Assembly: GCA_028023455.1 (NCBI GenBank)
Contig: JAQFVV010000322.1
Location: forward strand, 312,001 to 376,000
From: Epiperipatus broadwayi
Taxonomy: Eukaryota > Onychophora > Udeonychophora > Euonychophora > Peripatidae
Length of the DNA: 64,000 nucleotides
Direction: 5' to 3'
Shown: positions 36,378 to 48,566 of the stretch, piece after piece
Layout of the letters: each line of letters starts with the position of its first letter
Numbering within the stretch: the stretch's first letter is position 1
Notes under the pieces: generated by a model
What the model saw: only the letters and a program-made list of their open reading frames with translations
Told to the model about the DNA's origin: nothing
Databases searched by the model: none
Translations under genes and position numbers: made by a program

Positions 36378-39137
36378 AATATTACAATGCAACTAACTAA
36401 GCATACAATGTAAATGTTACTAATCACAGTTGCTAAAACCATCAGTAGAAACATAGTTTTGTTATCAATATAATCAAAGTTTCACAAAGAATGAAAAACT
36501 AAAACATTTAATAACAGAAATGCTATTTAATTAATAATGATGATGATAATGCATATATGAATTAACTATTTAAATCTTATTTGATAAACAGACAAAATTG
36601 TTATGATGATATTCCATTAAGGACAGTAATGATTATTAGAATATCTTTATAAAACAGATCATAATCCGTTCACTAACTTTGCCTAGATTTTGTTGTACAA
36701 GATATTATATTTACAATTAGTAATGTAATAATAATGATTTTCTGACACAACTATTTTACCAAAGAATAAAAGAATTCAGATAAATATTGTTTGAGAAAAT
36801 AATTATTAAAAGAACAATATGATTAACTTAATTTACTTACAAGATATCTAAAGGCTATAATTGTAAATAAAAGTAATAAATAAAGAATGGAAACTAAAAG
36901 GGTTTTAATGAAAATAATTTTGTGTGTACATTTAATAAGTAATAATACTTGTCTGGATATACATTTTGAAAATACTTCATATGAGATTTTTACTTTCTGT
37001 TAACATTAAGTTTAAGTTACAGTATTCAGAATTTAAGATGAATAACGCAGAAATCTTTTGTTTTTAAATTTGATTGGCAGTAAATATGTTCATGGTACTT
37101 CAAAATTAAAAGATAATTCATGGATACTCCTTGCTTTTAAATTTCTTATCAGATGGATTTGCTCAGTTTATATTTTAAATGGAAATTATAACCTTTGTTA
37201 AAATACAGCTTTTAATTCAATATATTTCTGCATAAATTTGTGTGCATGTGCTTTGATTGTACTTGATATGATAATTTCAATGGATATTATATAATATATC
37301 ATGAAGAAATGGTAAAGTAATAATTCAAATAATTTGGTCAATCATTTCAAAAATATATATAATATTGATAATGTGTAGGGCTCACCCATACCAATATGTG
37401 GATCAGCAGTGATGATAATGAATAACTATCAATTTATTTTTCAACTTCAGTATAATTAATTAAAGCTCCAATTGATTTTTAAAGTTGAATGAAACTTTTG
37501 TAGAATCTAAAGTTGTTTATGAAATAATAAAAAATAAAAGCAATCAGATGTCTTCAGTATACAAATATGTTTATCAACATCAATTTTTCAGTAGCTTAAG
37601 TAATTTGAGAATTAATAAACATAAATCTTAACTAATTTGAAATTTTGTTTAACTCTGAGATTACTTGACAATTAAGAAACAAAACAGACATTATTTAATA
37701 TATACTATAACAGATTTTCAATTTTTTGAATTTTTCAAGTGAACGATAATATAAGAATTTTTAAAATGGAAGAGAATAAAAATAAATTGATGTAATGCTT
37801 TTTAAATAAAAATTAAACCATATAGAAAATTTTGCTGTTCAATTTCATGTATAGTGAATTCTTGACTCATCATTATTCAAAATATTAAAAAAAAAAATTG
37901 ATAGATGTAAAAATAGTAGAATATAAATGTATTAAAAATTGAGAATAGCAATTTAATGACTATTCACAAAAATATAGTATACATAAATATATAATATAAC
38001 TATTAGCTTTAAATCCAATTCAAAATATTATAATTCAAAACATTCTACTTTTAAATACAATTTGTGTGTGTGTGTATATATATATATTGTAGCAGTAAGG
38101 ACATATGGTGATTTAATGCAGAGGTGGCAGTCATTATTATCCCTACTGAATAGTTATCAACAAATATAAATGTGGCATGAGAGAATTCACAATTAATAAA
38201 AGCAAATAATTATACAATCATTCTTTGTGACTGGATCTAAAACAGGATCAATATCAAATTTTAGGTTAATTATCTAGTCAATGTCAAACTTAGATTATAT
38301 AAAACAATTATTAAACTTTCACCAACTCACACATATATCATTGCTAAAATATAATAGAAATGTTGGGATTCTTATAAATGCTGATCCTCATCAATATCAT
38401 GTCTGTATGGTGTACCATGAGTATACAGACCAATCTGTTTAAAGTACAGTGAATGGACTTTAAAGGTGATATTCATTTTTGTGCACCATCCAGAGAACTA
38501 TCTGGATATCTAAACACAAACATATATATCAATATCTACATATATTAACCATTGCTCATGAAGAAGCTCAGGATCACAAGGATTCTAGGAAATGTGACAA
38601 TGAAAAAGAAAATATAAATGTATATGCTTAATCTACTTCATATAGTTTTACCGGAATAACCTACAAATTCTTTACAGCACAGTGTTATAATGAAGTCAGT
38701 TGTTCCTACTGCCAATTACAGAACAGTAAGAAGAATAAAGACATCACACCGAAATAATTTCAGAAACTATATTTTAAAAAAAATATTTAATGAAAACTAT
38801 TTTTCAACAATTTAATATCATTATGCAATAAGAAAATTCAGAAAAGTCTAAACTTAGACATTCCATACAAGAAATATTTCATATAGCAAATAAGTTTATT
38901 TCTTGTTGATTTTTACTAATTAATTAATATTTACTTATTTTCATATTACTATAATTAAATCTGAAAAACAACATTTGATAATAAAAAATAAAAAAATTTA
39001 AGATTAGCTAAAACCTTCGTCTTTTCTTATGAAAGTGAATATGTCTTTTATATTTTAATGTTTTGAGAGAGGAATATAATGTTTAGAATAAAACTAAAAG
39101 AAATTATTTGTCTGAAGATTTATGATGGTATATTATT
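36378..39137. other. Non-coding intron stretch
   Basis: AT-rich with no recognised gene. A (TG)n(TA)n microsatellite lies at about 38062-38088, and a small hairpin (GTCTGTAT...ATACAGAC) at about 38400-38431. Confidence 0.5.
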
Positions 39138-39280
39138 AGATGTGATATGTTGGACTATTTCCATCATCTATGAATGAATGTTGAATGTATAGAAAATTTT
39201 AAACTTCATTTAAACTTTCCAAATACAAACAATTTGTTAGTCATAACACAAATAAACAATACAGGTTAGTAATTAAACAA

Positions 39281-39315
39281 CATTTTGAGTAGTATTATTC
39301 TCCACCTTTCTTCAG
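39281..39315 (-). ncRNA. Hammerhead-like motif, left arm (decayed)
   Basis: Minus strand: CTGAAGA, then a GGTGG...CTACTC-like stem II region, then AAAAT, where GAAAC would be needed. The core G is missing, so it is predicted inactive. Confidence 0.35.
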
Positions 39316-39354
39316 GTGTTGCTGGTCTGATCTGCATAGTGACAGTATTCACAT

Positions 39355-39436
39355 AAACGTTGAACTAGCACCTTTAGATTCTTGAATATCGAATTTAAGG
39401 CAAACGCACTAACCAACTGAGCTATTCTGTCAAAAG
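39355..39436 (-). other. tRNA-like segment in left arm
   Basis: Minus strand: an A-box-like TAGCTCAGTTGGTTAGTGCG and a B-box-like GGTGCTAGTTCAAC about 50 bases apart, with an anticodon-arm-sized piece between. It is the reverse-complement partner of 39791-39870. It is not a functional tRNA gene. Confidence 0.55.
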
Positions 39437-39790
39437 CAACAGATCATAGAAATTTGATATATTTATATATGAGGGTTGGTTCAAATCCTCCAATGTCCTT
39501 CAATTTTTTTTTTCTGGGGCAAGGTTAATTAGTTTATTATTATTTAATATTAATTTTTCCTAAGAACAAGATTAATAAGAAGAGGCTTCCATATATTGTG
39601 TATTGCCATACAAAAACTTTGGATAAAGAGGAAAAAATACATAGAAGAAAATTCAAGGAAGCTGCTCATATGCCAATGGTAAATAATAAAAAAAACTAAT
39701 TAATCTTGCTCTTGAAAAAAAAATTGAAAGACACAGGTTGATTTGAACCAACCCTCATATATAAATATCAAATTTCTACTATCTGTTGTC

Positions 39791-39870
39791 TTTGACAGAG
39801 TACCTCAGTTAGTTAGGGTGTTTGCCTTAAATTCGATGTTCAAGAATCTAAAGGTGCGAGTTCAACTTCT
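39791..39870 (+). other. tRNA-like segment in right arm
   Basis: ACCTCAGTTAGTTAGGGTG resembles an A box and GGTGCGAGTTCAAC a B box. It lies about 40 bases upstream of the hammerhead-like motif, so a tRNA-like head and a ribozyme-like tail share one unit. The arm stems are too diverged for a working tRNA. Confidence 0.55.
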
Positions 39871-39909
39871 ATGTGAATACTGTCATTGTGCATATCAGAC
39901 CAGCAACAC

Positions 39910-39943
39910 CTGAAGAAGAGTGGAGAATAATACTACTCGGAAC
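39910..39943 (+). ncRNA. Hammerhead-like motif, right arm
   Basis: CTGAAGA (39910-39916), a stem II that can pair GAGT with ACTC (around a GGAGAATAATACT interior), then GGAAC (39939-39943), where the consensus is GAAAC. Penelope-like elements of animals are known to carry type-I hammerheads with a very short stem III. The single-base difference in GAAA should reduce or abolish cleavage. Confidence 0.45.
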
Positions 39944-40640
39944 ATTGTGTAATTACTAACCTGTATTGCTTATTTGTGTGTTATTACTAACAAGTTATTT
40001 GTATTTGGAAAGTTTATGTAAAGTTTAAAATTTTTTATACATTCAACATTCACTTATAGATAATGGAAATAGTCCAACATATCAGATCTAAAAAAAAATA
40101 ATAATAATAATAATATTTACATTAAAAGTTAAGATATATACAAGACCATATGTAAATGAAGATGTGCATATCAATTATATTTTACTATAGATTTCATCAT
40201 TTTAGTTTTTATTCTATTTCTTTTCAGTTAGTGGCTCTTATATATTTAAAATTATAATTTCCAGAGTAGGATAAATTAAACATTTCCATTAAAAACTTTC
40301 CCATTAATTTCTTTTTGTGTAGCTTAAATATTTAGTTAAAAATTATAATAATAATTTCTAGTGTAGTTTAACATAAGCTGAATTTATCCATTATGATAAT
40401 TTGCAGACTAACATTCATTTCCAGGTCTAGTTAGCAGTGGTAGTCATGATTTTGGATGATACTCGAGGCTTGTTGCAAGTTTCAGGAATATGTTCTATAT
40501 TCCATTTGGTGAAACAAGTTACATGGTTAGGTTGTTAATGTTCAGCTTTTAGTTGAGCACATGGTTGTCTTCAATCCATTTGAAAAATTATTTTTGAAAA
40601 CAAAGTCAGGTCAATCTTACTTTAAATTGCAAACTTAAGT

Positions 40641-40795
40641 TTTCACTGTTTTCTCAAGATCTGAGTTGCTACTGCTGTTCTTTTCTCATCAGCTGGACAG
40701 AGATTGTTGCTGCTGTTCTCTTCTCAATAGCTGAACTAAGACCTACTGGTTTTCTCAACAGCTAGACCAAAACTGACTGCTATTGCTGTTTTTTT
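40641..40795 (+). repeat. ~39-bp imperfect tandem repeat
   Basis: About four units of the form TTGYTRCTGCTGTTCTYTTCTCA followed by AGCTGRAC. The two central units (from about 40665 and 40704) are clearest. Confidence 0.6.
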
Positions 40796-40799
40796 TTTT

Positions 40800-43700
40800 T
40801 AAAAGTTACAGTAAAAATGACTAATTACTGGGTAGACACTGAAGTCTAATGACTTCACCTCCACTATTTTTTTTTTAAACAATCTTGATATATCCATTCA
40901 ATTACATACTATCTCAGAAATGACAGCATTAAGTCTGGATTAATTGATTCTCTTTTTACAAAAATATTATTTCTCAATTATTTTTTTTAATTAGAAATTC
41001 CAGTTATACCCAATTATTGAAAAATGATTCCAGTTATTTTTTCTTCTTAATTACTTGAAACAGATATTCCTTAATATATACTTTAATTTGAAAAACGTTA
41101 GATTTTTAGAGAGAAAAAATCTCTTTTAAATAATTGATAACAATGTCATTAGAATTATGTGTCCACACTGATTTTTCAATATTGCAGATATTGTGGTTTT
41201 TAATATTTTAATGGCCTGTGTATATGCATTTATATGTGGATTCTATTCTGTGTAGTAATAGTTAAATGGATAGTATTAAATAAAAGCATGACAACTTCTT
41301 AAATAATGTAAATGTCATAATTATAATTTCATAGATATTATTCAGAAGAGATATATTTTATTTTGAATTAAACATTTATATCAGAATAACTTTTCATATT
41401 AAAGTTACTGCTTTTTGTAAATGTCTTTTATTATATTAAAATATTATTATTTTATTATTAATTAAATAAGTTACGTTTTCATTGTCATTATCACATCCAT
41501 GTATTCAGAAAATTTAATTTAATAAAGTTTTATTAAATAGTATAGTACATGAGAGTACAATTTAAAGGTTACATTGAATTTGTTTTATTCAATTTATTAT
41601 TATTTAACCTGCATTATTTCAAAAGAAATATGTTTATTTATCATTATTATAAGTATGCTTAATAGTGTAGTCGGTATCATAAAAGTACTCTTTCTACCTG
41701 CTGCGTTAGTTTATTTTTCATTACTTGGTACAAATTCATATATGAAGATATTATAATAAGAAGTATCTATAGATTGTATAAAATGAACATTCATAGAAAA
41801 AGTATTTTATATATTTTAAGAATGTTTTATTTGCTAGCCATATAGTTATCTGAAGCATTCAGATACTTAATTATTTTGTATTTGTCTTTTGAACAATATG
41901 ATATAAGATTACAGTACCATAAGAAGATAAAATATTTTATGTATAAAACTGAAATTGTTATTGGATTTAATAATATTTAAGTTTTTAGTACAATAATTAT
42001 TTTCTTGTACCAAGTATAAAAATTAACTCTGAGATTGTATTATTTGTATGATATTATTTTTTCTATAAAAGGATTCGTACTCTGTGGCAGTAAAATCCAT
42101 AGGTAATATGGTGCCTTTGTGACCTATTATTATTCCCTCCATTTGAGGGTTACATGTGCCAATCGAAATTTGATGTAGTGTGTAATGGAATATCAAGTAT
42201 AAAAAAAAAATTATTATTTTTAGTTTTAATAGGTAATGTATTAAACTGAGCATTAAAATAGGTTGCTATGGCAATGAAATATTAAAGTAAGAAATGTATT
42301 ATTATTATTATTGCAACATAAAATTATAGATTAATTTTATTCATTTAAAATGCATATGTTAATAATAAAATGTATGTCTGATAAAAGTATTATTATTTCT
42401 TTATTAAATGTATTTTATTTATTGCACTCATAAGTAATAGATTATAAACAATACACTCAAATATTTAATGTTTAGGTGTGTCTGTTGTTATGTTTATTTG
42501 TTATATGTAATGATTATAAAATATATTATTTTTGTCTTATTACAGTAAAAGTTATTTTAAGGTGGAATATACAGGGTGATTAGATATAAGAGTGAATAAA
42601 GAACATCATCTTAGTTTTGGCGATGTCAATTGTAAGAAGTTATAAATAAGAGTGAATGATTTTAATTAGCTCTGACATTCAGACTTTCATCGAAGCAAAC
42701 CTAAGTTCTTTTATATAATTTTTTTGTCTTTTTTTATTTTGAAAGTATTTGCTTGATAATCATAAAAATGATGAAGTAGAAAGGACTATATTTATCCAGG
42801 AAACTGGACAAGATTATCAAAAACTATGAAATATAGAAGCTAATAACATACTGCTCTATACAAAAATTGTTTTCATCTGCAAGTATAATTTTATAACACC
42901 AATGAAGTTCTTTGACATAGGATTTAAACCTATTTATTTTTATGTTGTATTGTCACAAATAGAAATTGGCATCTATTTATTCATTATGCCATTATGATAT
43001 TAAATATTTGCTAAATGAAGGATAAAATTCAATACTTCGAGAATATTGAAATTTAATAAATATGGATTGTTTTGGATAACTGTTTATGATAGTTTTATTT
43101 TATTTGAATTAGTAAATGTCATTAAAATCCAACTTATGGGATAGTCATTCGAATTATTACATAGGAGGATGATAGTCACGTTTTATGTTAAAATGTACTT
43201 TATGTGTTTATTGGTATAATATCTATAAATATCCATTATTACATCTTAAATTATTTATTGTTTATTTTATATATGTGAAAATAAAAGGAAGTTAAATTTA
43301 GTTTAAATTTATATTTATATCCTAAATTCTAATAGTTAAAACTTTGATTTAAAATATACATTTATTCCTTGATTGCAAATTACTTTTGGATATATTTGTT
43401 ATAAATAATGAAAATCTAAAGAATTGTATTGTAACAATTACTCATTGATATTTTATTTGGAAAATAAAGTGAACAAATAAACAAATTTATAATTTTTATA
43501 TTTTATTTTAATCAGTTACTTTATTATGAAGATTATAGATGCATCATTAACTTTCTTGTATTTTAAATAGTGCATGTATGCTGCATTATTTTTGTTTCAC
43601 ATAAATTTTATATATCGAATATTATATAGGTGAATTTTTGATTCATGAATACTTATTTTATTATTATTAATTTATACGGAAAAATTTTCGTGATATTTAA

Positions 43701-44755
43701 TTAGAGTGTATGTTGCAAACATTTATTGTATATTTGTCTTTTTTTTATATATATATACTCATTGTTAATCAATTTTAAATTCATTTAAACAAATAAATTT
43801 GCTTTAGTTGTCATTCATTTAACAATGCAAATTTTGATAGATAGTGGTCATGTATAGTTTATAATAAAAAATCATAAAATAGTCCAGGAGTTAAACAATT
43901 GGATTGGTAAGTGTATATATTATTACATATCATTTTTTTTATAGTAAATCCATTATATTATCATAATAAATTAAGTAATTTGTATTGCATGATGTTTAAT
44001 AATTAATTAGAAGATCATTATAATGATTTTATCAGTTATATGCAGTAGTTATTTTTTAATAAAAACGTATATCTGAGCTAATTCAATAGTTTATAAAGTA
44101 TAAATATATTAATTATTTTCAGTAAACAAAGGCAATTATAATTGGGTATTTGCATATTCTTTTTAAATTATTATTGAATTATATTATAATAACTTGGTAT
44201 TTAGTTAGTAAAATGATAATCTTACGATGTTATAAAATTAATAATTGTATACATTGAAAGGAGTATTTGAATTCCATTAGATAGAATGATTTACTTTGTT
44301 TAGATTTAAAGCTTATTGGTACAAATTGTAGACTTAATTTAAATATTAAGCTTTTAATGTTAACATTTGATTATAATAGAGTATTAAAAATATTATGCAT
44401 ATGAAGTTAATTTTAATTTATAGTTTAATAACTTGTCTTTATTGATTTGAAGGATAATTTGTTATGATTTGTTAATCATATTTGTGTAAGTGTCAAATAA
44501 GAATCTTTCATTTGTTTCATGTCATCATGATTGGATATTGTAAATTGTAAGGTTACTTCAGATATTGACTTTATATTATTATAAGTTTACATAAATGATG
44601 AGGTATGTTAGATGAATCATTCTTATGTATTGTATTTTATTGTAGTTTTGTATTTATAGACATTTTATTCCATTATTATGTGATGTTTAATATTGAATTT
44701 CAAAAATCTTACACTTTTCACTTTTCAGCAAAAAAAAAAAAAACTTTTATTATTT
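40800..44755. other. Non-coding intron stretch
   Basis: Very AT-rich with no recognisable gene or element. Frames at 41574-41756 and 42023-42253 are low-complexity. The 44605-44841 frame runs through the ribozyme-like motif and is treated as chance. Confidence 0.5.
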
Positions 44756-44761
44756 ATTACA

Positions 44762-44791
44762 GTTTCGACTGTACCATGCAGTCTTCATCAG
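44762..44791 (-). ncRNA. Hammerhead ribozyme core, Penelope type
   Basis: On the minus strand CTGATGA (44791-44785) is followed by one A and a perfect 5-bp stem II GACTG/CAGTC closing a 7-base loop CATGGTA, and then GAAAC (44766-44762). Downstream, TGTAATAAATAATAAAAGTT would give the minimal AC/GT stem III and a GTT cleavage site, as in hammerheads of Penelope-like elements. The bulged A before stem II departs from the textbook core. It lies in the same orientation as, and downstream of, the Penelope-like coding remnant at 47022-48150. Confidence 0.55.
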
Positions 44792-44799
44792 ATCTACAA

Positions 44800-45409
44800 A
44801 ATTTGAACACACATAAAAATACAACCATTAAAATACATTAATTTATTTTATATAAAAAATTATTAAATTCCAATCAAACTTTTAAATTTTAAAATTTTTT
44901 AAAAAATATTTCCTAACCTTTTCAATTCATATAATATCTTTAACATATTTACCATCCTATTTTAAAATCTTTTATATCCTCTTTTTCTATAACATATACC
45001 TATACATATAACATTAATACATACAATATTTACATTATAAAGTAATTTTAATTACACTATTCCTAAAAATTTTTAATCACTATCAATATAATCCTTCTTT
45101 ATCCTTTATTCTAACTGAACACTTATTTCCATTCATTTTACCTTCTTAATTATTCCATATAAAATCTTCTTACCTTATTCTCTTTTTTTAACCTTCTCTA
45201 TCCTCCATTTTACTCTAGTAAATCAACTTCCTTTTATGTGATGTGATGTATTATGGCTTCTCCTTAAACGAAGTCAAGAATATCCCAGCAATTATGCCCA
45301 GATAAACCTGTTATCCACTTTATTTTACATTCCCCACTCTAAATTTACCCATAATCTGCTCAATCCCATTTCCACAACATAATCTTTGTCAACTCTATAA
45401 CCTTTATAT
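44800..45409 (-). mobile_element. 3' untranslated tail of the LINE (or Penelope 3' end)
   Basis: This segment keeps the purine-rich minus-strand bias of the adjacent LINE ORF and has no ORF. A less AT-rich block (45240-45320) immediately follows the ORF. Where LINE tail ends and Penelope sequence resumes is not visible. Confidence 0.4.
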
Positions 45410-46892
45410 CTAAATCCCCCTTATCTTTTCCCAAACCAGCATAAAAACCAATAATTCACTTTCTGTATAATCACTCTTTTCATATTTATTTTTCCACAAC
45501 TTTATTATATGTACCCTTTCTGTTTTCAAACATTTACATTCAATTAACAAATGCCTAATATTTTCTATTCCTTCCTTACATAATTTACAAAATAAATCAC
45601 CCATATTTTTCCATTTACATGTATATTCTTTTGTAGCTAAAGATCCCATTCGAGCCTTAAACAATAAACTACTTTCCTTACTATTATCATATATTAACTC
45701 ACACCTAATATTCTGTTTATTTCTATATATATTTAAACTCTTTTTACTCTCCATACTATTTCTCCATCTCTCTAACTCCCTAGTCTTTATTAATAAATGT
45801 ATTCTTTTATCCCATTCCTTACTACTATAACACTCAATAATCCTCTTAACACAATCATCCCATCTTTTGTACAAATATATTGATATAAATTCTTTATCCA
45901 AATCTTTTGCATACCGCACTACCTTTCTCACCCATCTTGTTACCTGCCCTTTACTCATAACCCAATTAAATACTATTTTAGCTATTCTTTTATTATCCAT
46001 AAACTGCAATCTACCAAACATTTTCATTTTACTTTTTGCATCTCTCATATGAAAACTTGACCATCCCATTTCTCCTTGAATTGCCTTCCTTGCTGTCCAT
46101 ACTTCTGCATCCAATGCATGTCTTCCTACTTACCTTTGAGCTTTTTCTAAGTAATCTAATATCTTTTTACTAACATATAATGCATCATTACCATATGTTA
46201 ACCCTGCTACTGCAACTCCTTTCCATATAATTCTAGCTACATCATATTTATTATATGAAAACACTGTTAATTTCTTTATCAATCCCTTTCTTTTCTTTGC
46301 TTCATTTATCAATTTTTTCTCCCATTCATCCAAATAATTTTTCTGATTACTTAAAATAATTTCCAAATAACTATATCTATTCACCACACTTAACTTAATA
46401 TCTCCCAATAAAAATTCTACATCTTCTCTTTCCCCAGTATTAACCATCATTATATTTGATTTTTCTTCACTAAATTTAATCCCCATCTCTTTACCCACCC
46501 TTGCACATGTCCTCAACATAACTTCCATATCTTCTCTTTTTTCTGCACACAAAAATATATCATCTGCAAAAAAAAGACCTGACAAAATATATACTACCTT
46601 ACTACCTATTAACCGTATCTCTATCCCTCTTCCTAGTCTTTCTATTGCTCTTTCCATTTCACTCAAATACAACACAAACAAAATAGGTGACATAGGGCAT
46701 CCTTGCCTTAGTCCCACACCATTTTTAACTTTAATTGATTCTATTTTCTCTAATTGATATATATATTAATTATTTTCATATAATTTCTTAATAATATCTA
46801 TTAAAGCTTCATCCATTCCCAAATTTGCTAAACTTATCCATAATCTATTTCTATTTACTCTATCATATGCCTTAAATCATATTCCTATCCTA
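45410..46892 (-). pseudogene. LINE reverse transcriptase with zinc-finger tail, nearly open
   Basis: One minus-strand frame, interrupted only by about three stops (near 46880, 46765 and 46127), encodes the distal half of a non-LTR retrotransposon protein. It has KAYDRVNRNRLW (catalytic motif A, its Asp region damaged), GVGLRQGCPMSPILF (motif B), GLFFADDIFLCAE (catalytic FADD) and KFSEEKSNIM, then a ~230-residue tail ending in CKLCKEGIENIRHLLIEC, a CX2CX8HX4C zinc-binding motif of the zf-RVT type. The 5' part, including any endonuclease, is absent, and the truncation point lies close to the 3' end of the Penelope-like remnant. Clade is not assigned; an I/Jockey-like group is possible. Confidence 0.85.
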
Positions 46893-47021
46893 CACCTCTC
46901 TCTATTAACTACTTTTATAACTATTAATATTTATTTTCTGTATTTTTTTTTAAAAAAAAAACTTTCTATCACACCCCAAAAAAACTTCCTTTTTTTCTTA
47001 TACTGTACTATGATTTTTTTT

Positions 47022-48150
47022 TTATGCTATTATTGTTTTTACCCCTCCCCCATTTTTATTAAGATTTGGTTTAATTTTCTTTATGAATATTGCTTTCTTC
47101 ATTTTCCTATCCCTTATTTTATCTGTATAACTACTCATTCTAATGCTCTCTTTCCAAATATTATGACCTGTTTCCATAATATGCATATATATTGGTGACC
47201 TTTTGTCATATTTATGCTGTACCAATCTAGTATATATAGAATTTTTTGTTTCACCCACATACTTATTTCTAATTCTTTTATCTTTACATATTTTACATTC
47301 TATTCCATATATCCCATTAATATTCCTCCTCTCCTCATTAATATATTTATTATCTAATATCTCCATCACATTCTTTCTATTCACTATTCTATACCTTATA
47401 ATATTCTTAAAAATTTTATTAATTGTTCTAATAATTCTATTTATCCCATTAACTACTATATTATCATTAGTTTTAATTCCTACATACTTTTCTCTATTAT
47501 CTTTCTTACTTACAACTTCTCTACCTTCTTTTTCTTCCTCTTTAAATTTCTCTTCTATTCTTTCTATATTCTTTCTTGACACTTCTTTTGGATAATCACT
47601 ATCCTTAAAATCTTCAACTATCCTCCCTATCTCCTTATCATATTCTTCTTTGTCATTACAATAACTAATAGCCCTATGCATCGTTGAACTAATGGAATTA
47701 ATTTTATACCTATTATCAGTATTATACCACCAATTCACAATATTATTATTACCTATTTTCCTATACACTTCTGTCTCCAATTCACATCTTTCCTTAACAT
47801 ACTCTTTCCTTATTAATATATCTAAATATGCCAATTTATTCTCCTTTTCCCATTTTATTATAAATCTTAACTTTTCATCCACCTTGTTTATTTTATCTAT
47901 ATATTTTTTAATTTGCTATTCACTTTTATTAAATATTAATAAATAATCATCAACATATCTCTTAATCATTACCGGTGCATTTTCATCTTCTATCATTACT
48001 TTCTCCATCTCCTGCATGTACGTCTCACTCAACCCTTCTTTTTGCTTATAAAATCCTCCATTAAACTCAAATGTTAACATTTTTACAGCACATCTCCACT
48101 AAATTCTTTAACTTATCTATAGGTATCTCTATCTCCTTTAAAAGAAAAAA
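47022..48150 (-). pseudogene. Penelope-like element: RT end plus GIY-YIG endonuclease
   Basis: Read from about 48150 downward on the minus strand: a KEIEIPIDKLKNLVEMC piece, a frameshift near 48075, then FEFNGGFYKQKEGLS (motif B side), KRYVDDYLLIFN (catalytic YVDD, about 47946-47957), one stop near 47920, then a 286-codon open frame. That frame has LAYLDILI (the NFLDxxI block), a Lys/Glu-rich linker, and at residues 190-240 GIYGIECKICK, KYVGET, IYTRLVQHK and IYMHIMETGH. This is a GIY-YIG nuclease with a CX2C insertion, as in canonical Penelope-like retroelements. It inserts using RT plus GIY-YIG cleavage. The 5' half is missing. Confidence 0.88.
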
Positions 48151-48560
48151 AATTATCTATTTTATTAAGGCTAAATTAATATACATAAATCTGTAAAATA
48201 ACAAAACCATTTACCAGTATTTAGTATTTTATTCCATTACAATTGATTTATCCAACCAGGCATATAACGTTTTATGAGACAGTATTGCTCTGTTATCATC
48301 ATTTTTATTTTCATTAGCATTATTTTTATTTTATTCAGTTTCCATTGGCAATCAATTATTGGGTTGTACTTTACCTTGTTGTACTTGGTATCTTAAGTTG
48401 GCAGATTATACTAAAGTCTTTGTTTCCTAACTTTATCTATTTCTATTCTGTTATAAATGCCACCCAAATTTGTGGGGCTATTAAATAAGAACCTATCCAA
48501 TTTTATTCTGTACAAAATATAGTGTTTTGTAATTAATAAAACTTTAATTATGTATTTCAT
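48150..48560. other. Non-coding spacer
   Basis: AT-rich with no recognised feature. It ends with the CTATT target site of the Gypsy element. Confidence 0.5.
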
Positions 48561-48566
48561 ACTATT

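Larger units (their letters stand above)
39138..40089. repeat. ~950-bp palindrome of Penelope-related sequence
   Basis: The left arm (39138 to about 39530) and right arm (about 39700 to 40089) are reverse complements for nearly 400 bases, from GATATGTTGGACTATTTCCAT at the outer end to ATGAGGGTTGGTTCAAATC near the centre. Each arm carries a tRNA-like segment and a hammerhead-like motif. The centre (about 39560-39690, +) reads HRRKFKEAAHM after CHTKTLDKEE, resembling the tail of a Penelope-like GIY-YIG region. The structure suggests back-to-back pseudo-LTRs of a Penelope-like element. Confidence 0.75.

Noticed and set aside
39791-39870. Functional tRNA gene
   Set aside because: A and B boxes are recognisable but the arms do not fold, and the segment is duplicated in both arms of a palindrome.
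42570-42600. TACAGGGTG-type transposon end
   Set aside because: Only one end is present; no inverted partner or duplication was found nearby.
47203-47946. + strand frames of 130 and 84 codons, Leu/Ile/Ser-rich, resembling membrane proteins
   Set aside because: Antisense shadows of the purine-rich Penelope-like ORF on the minus strand.
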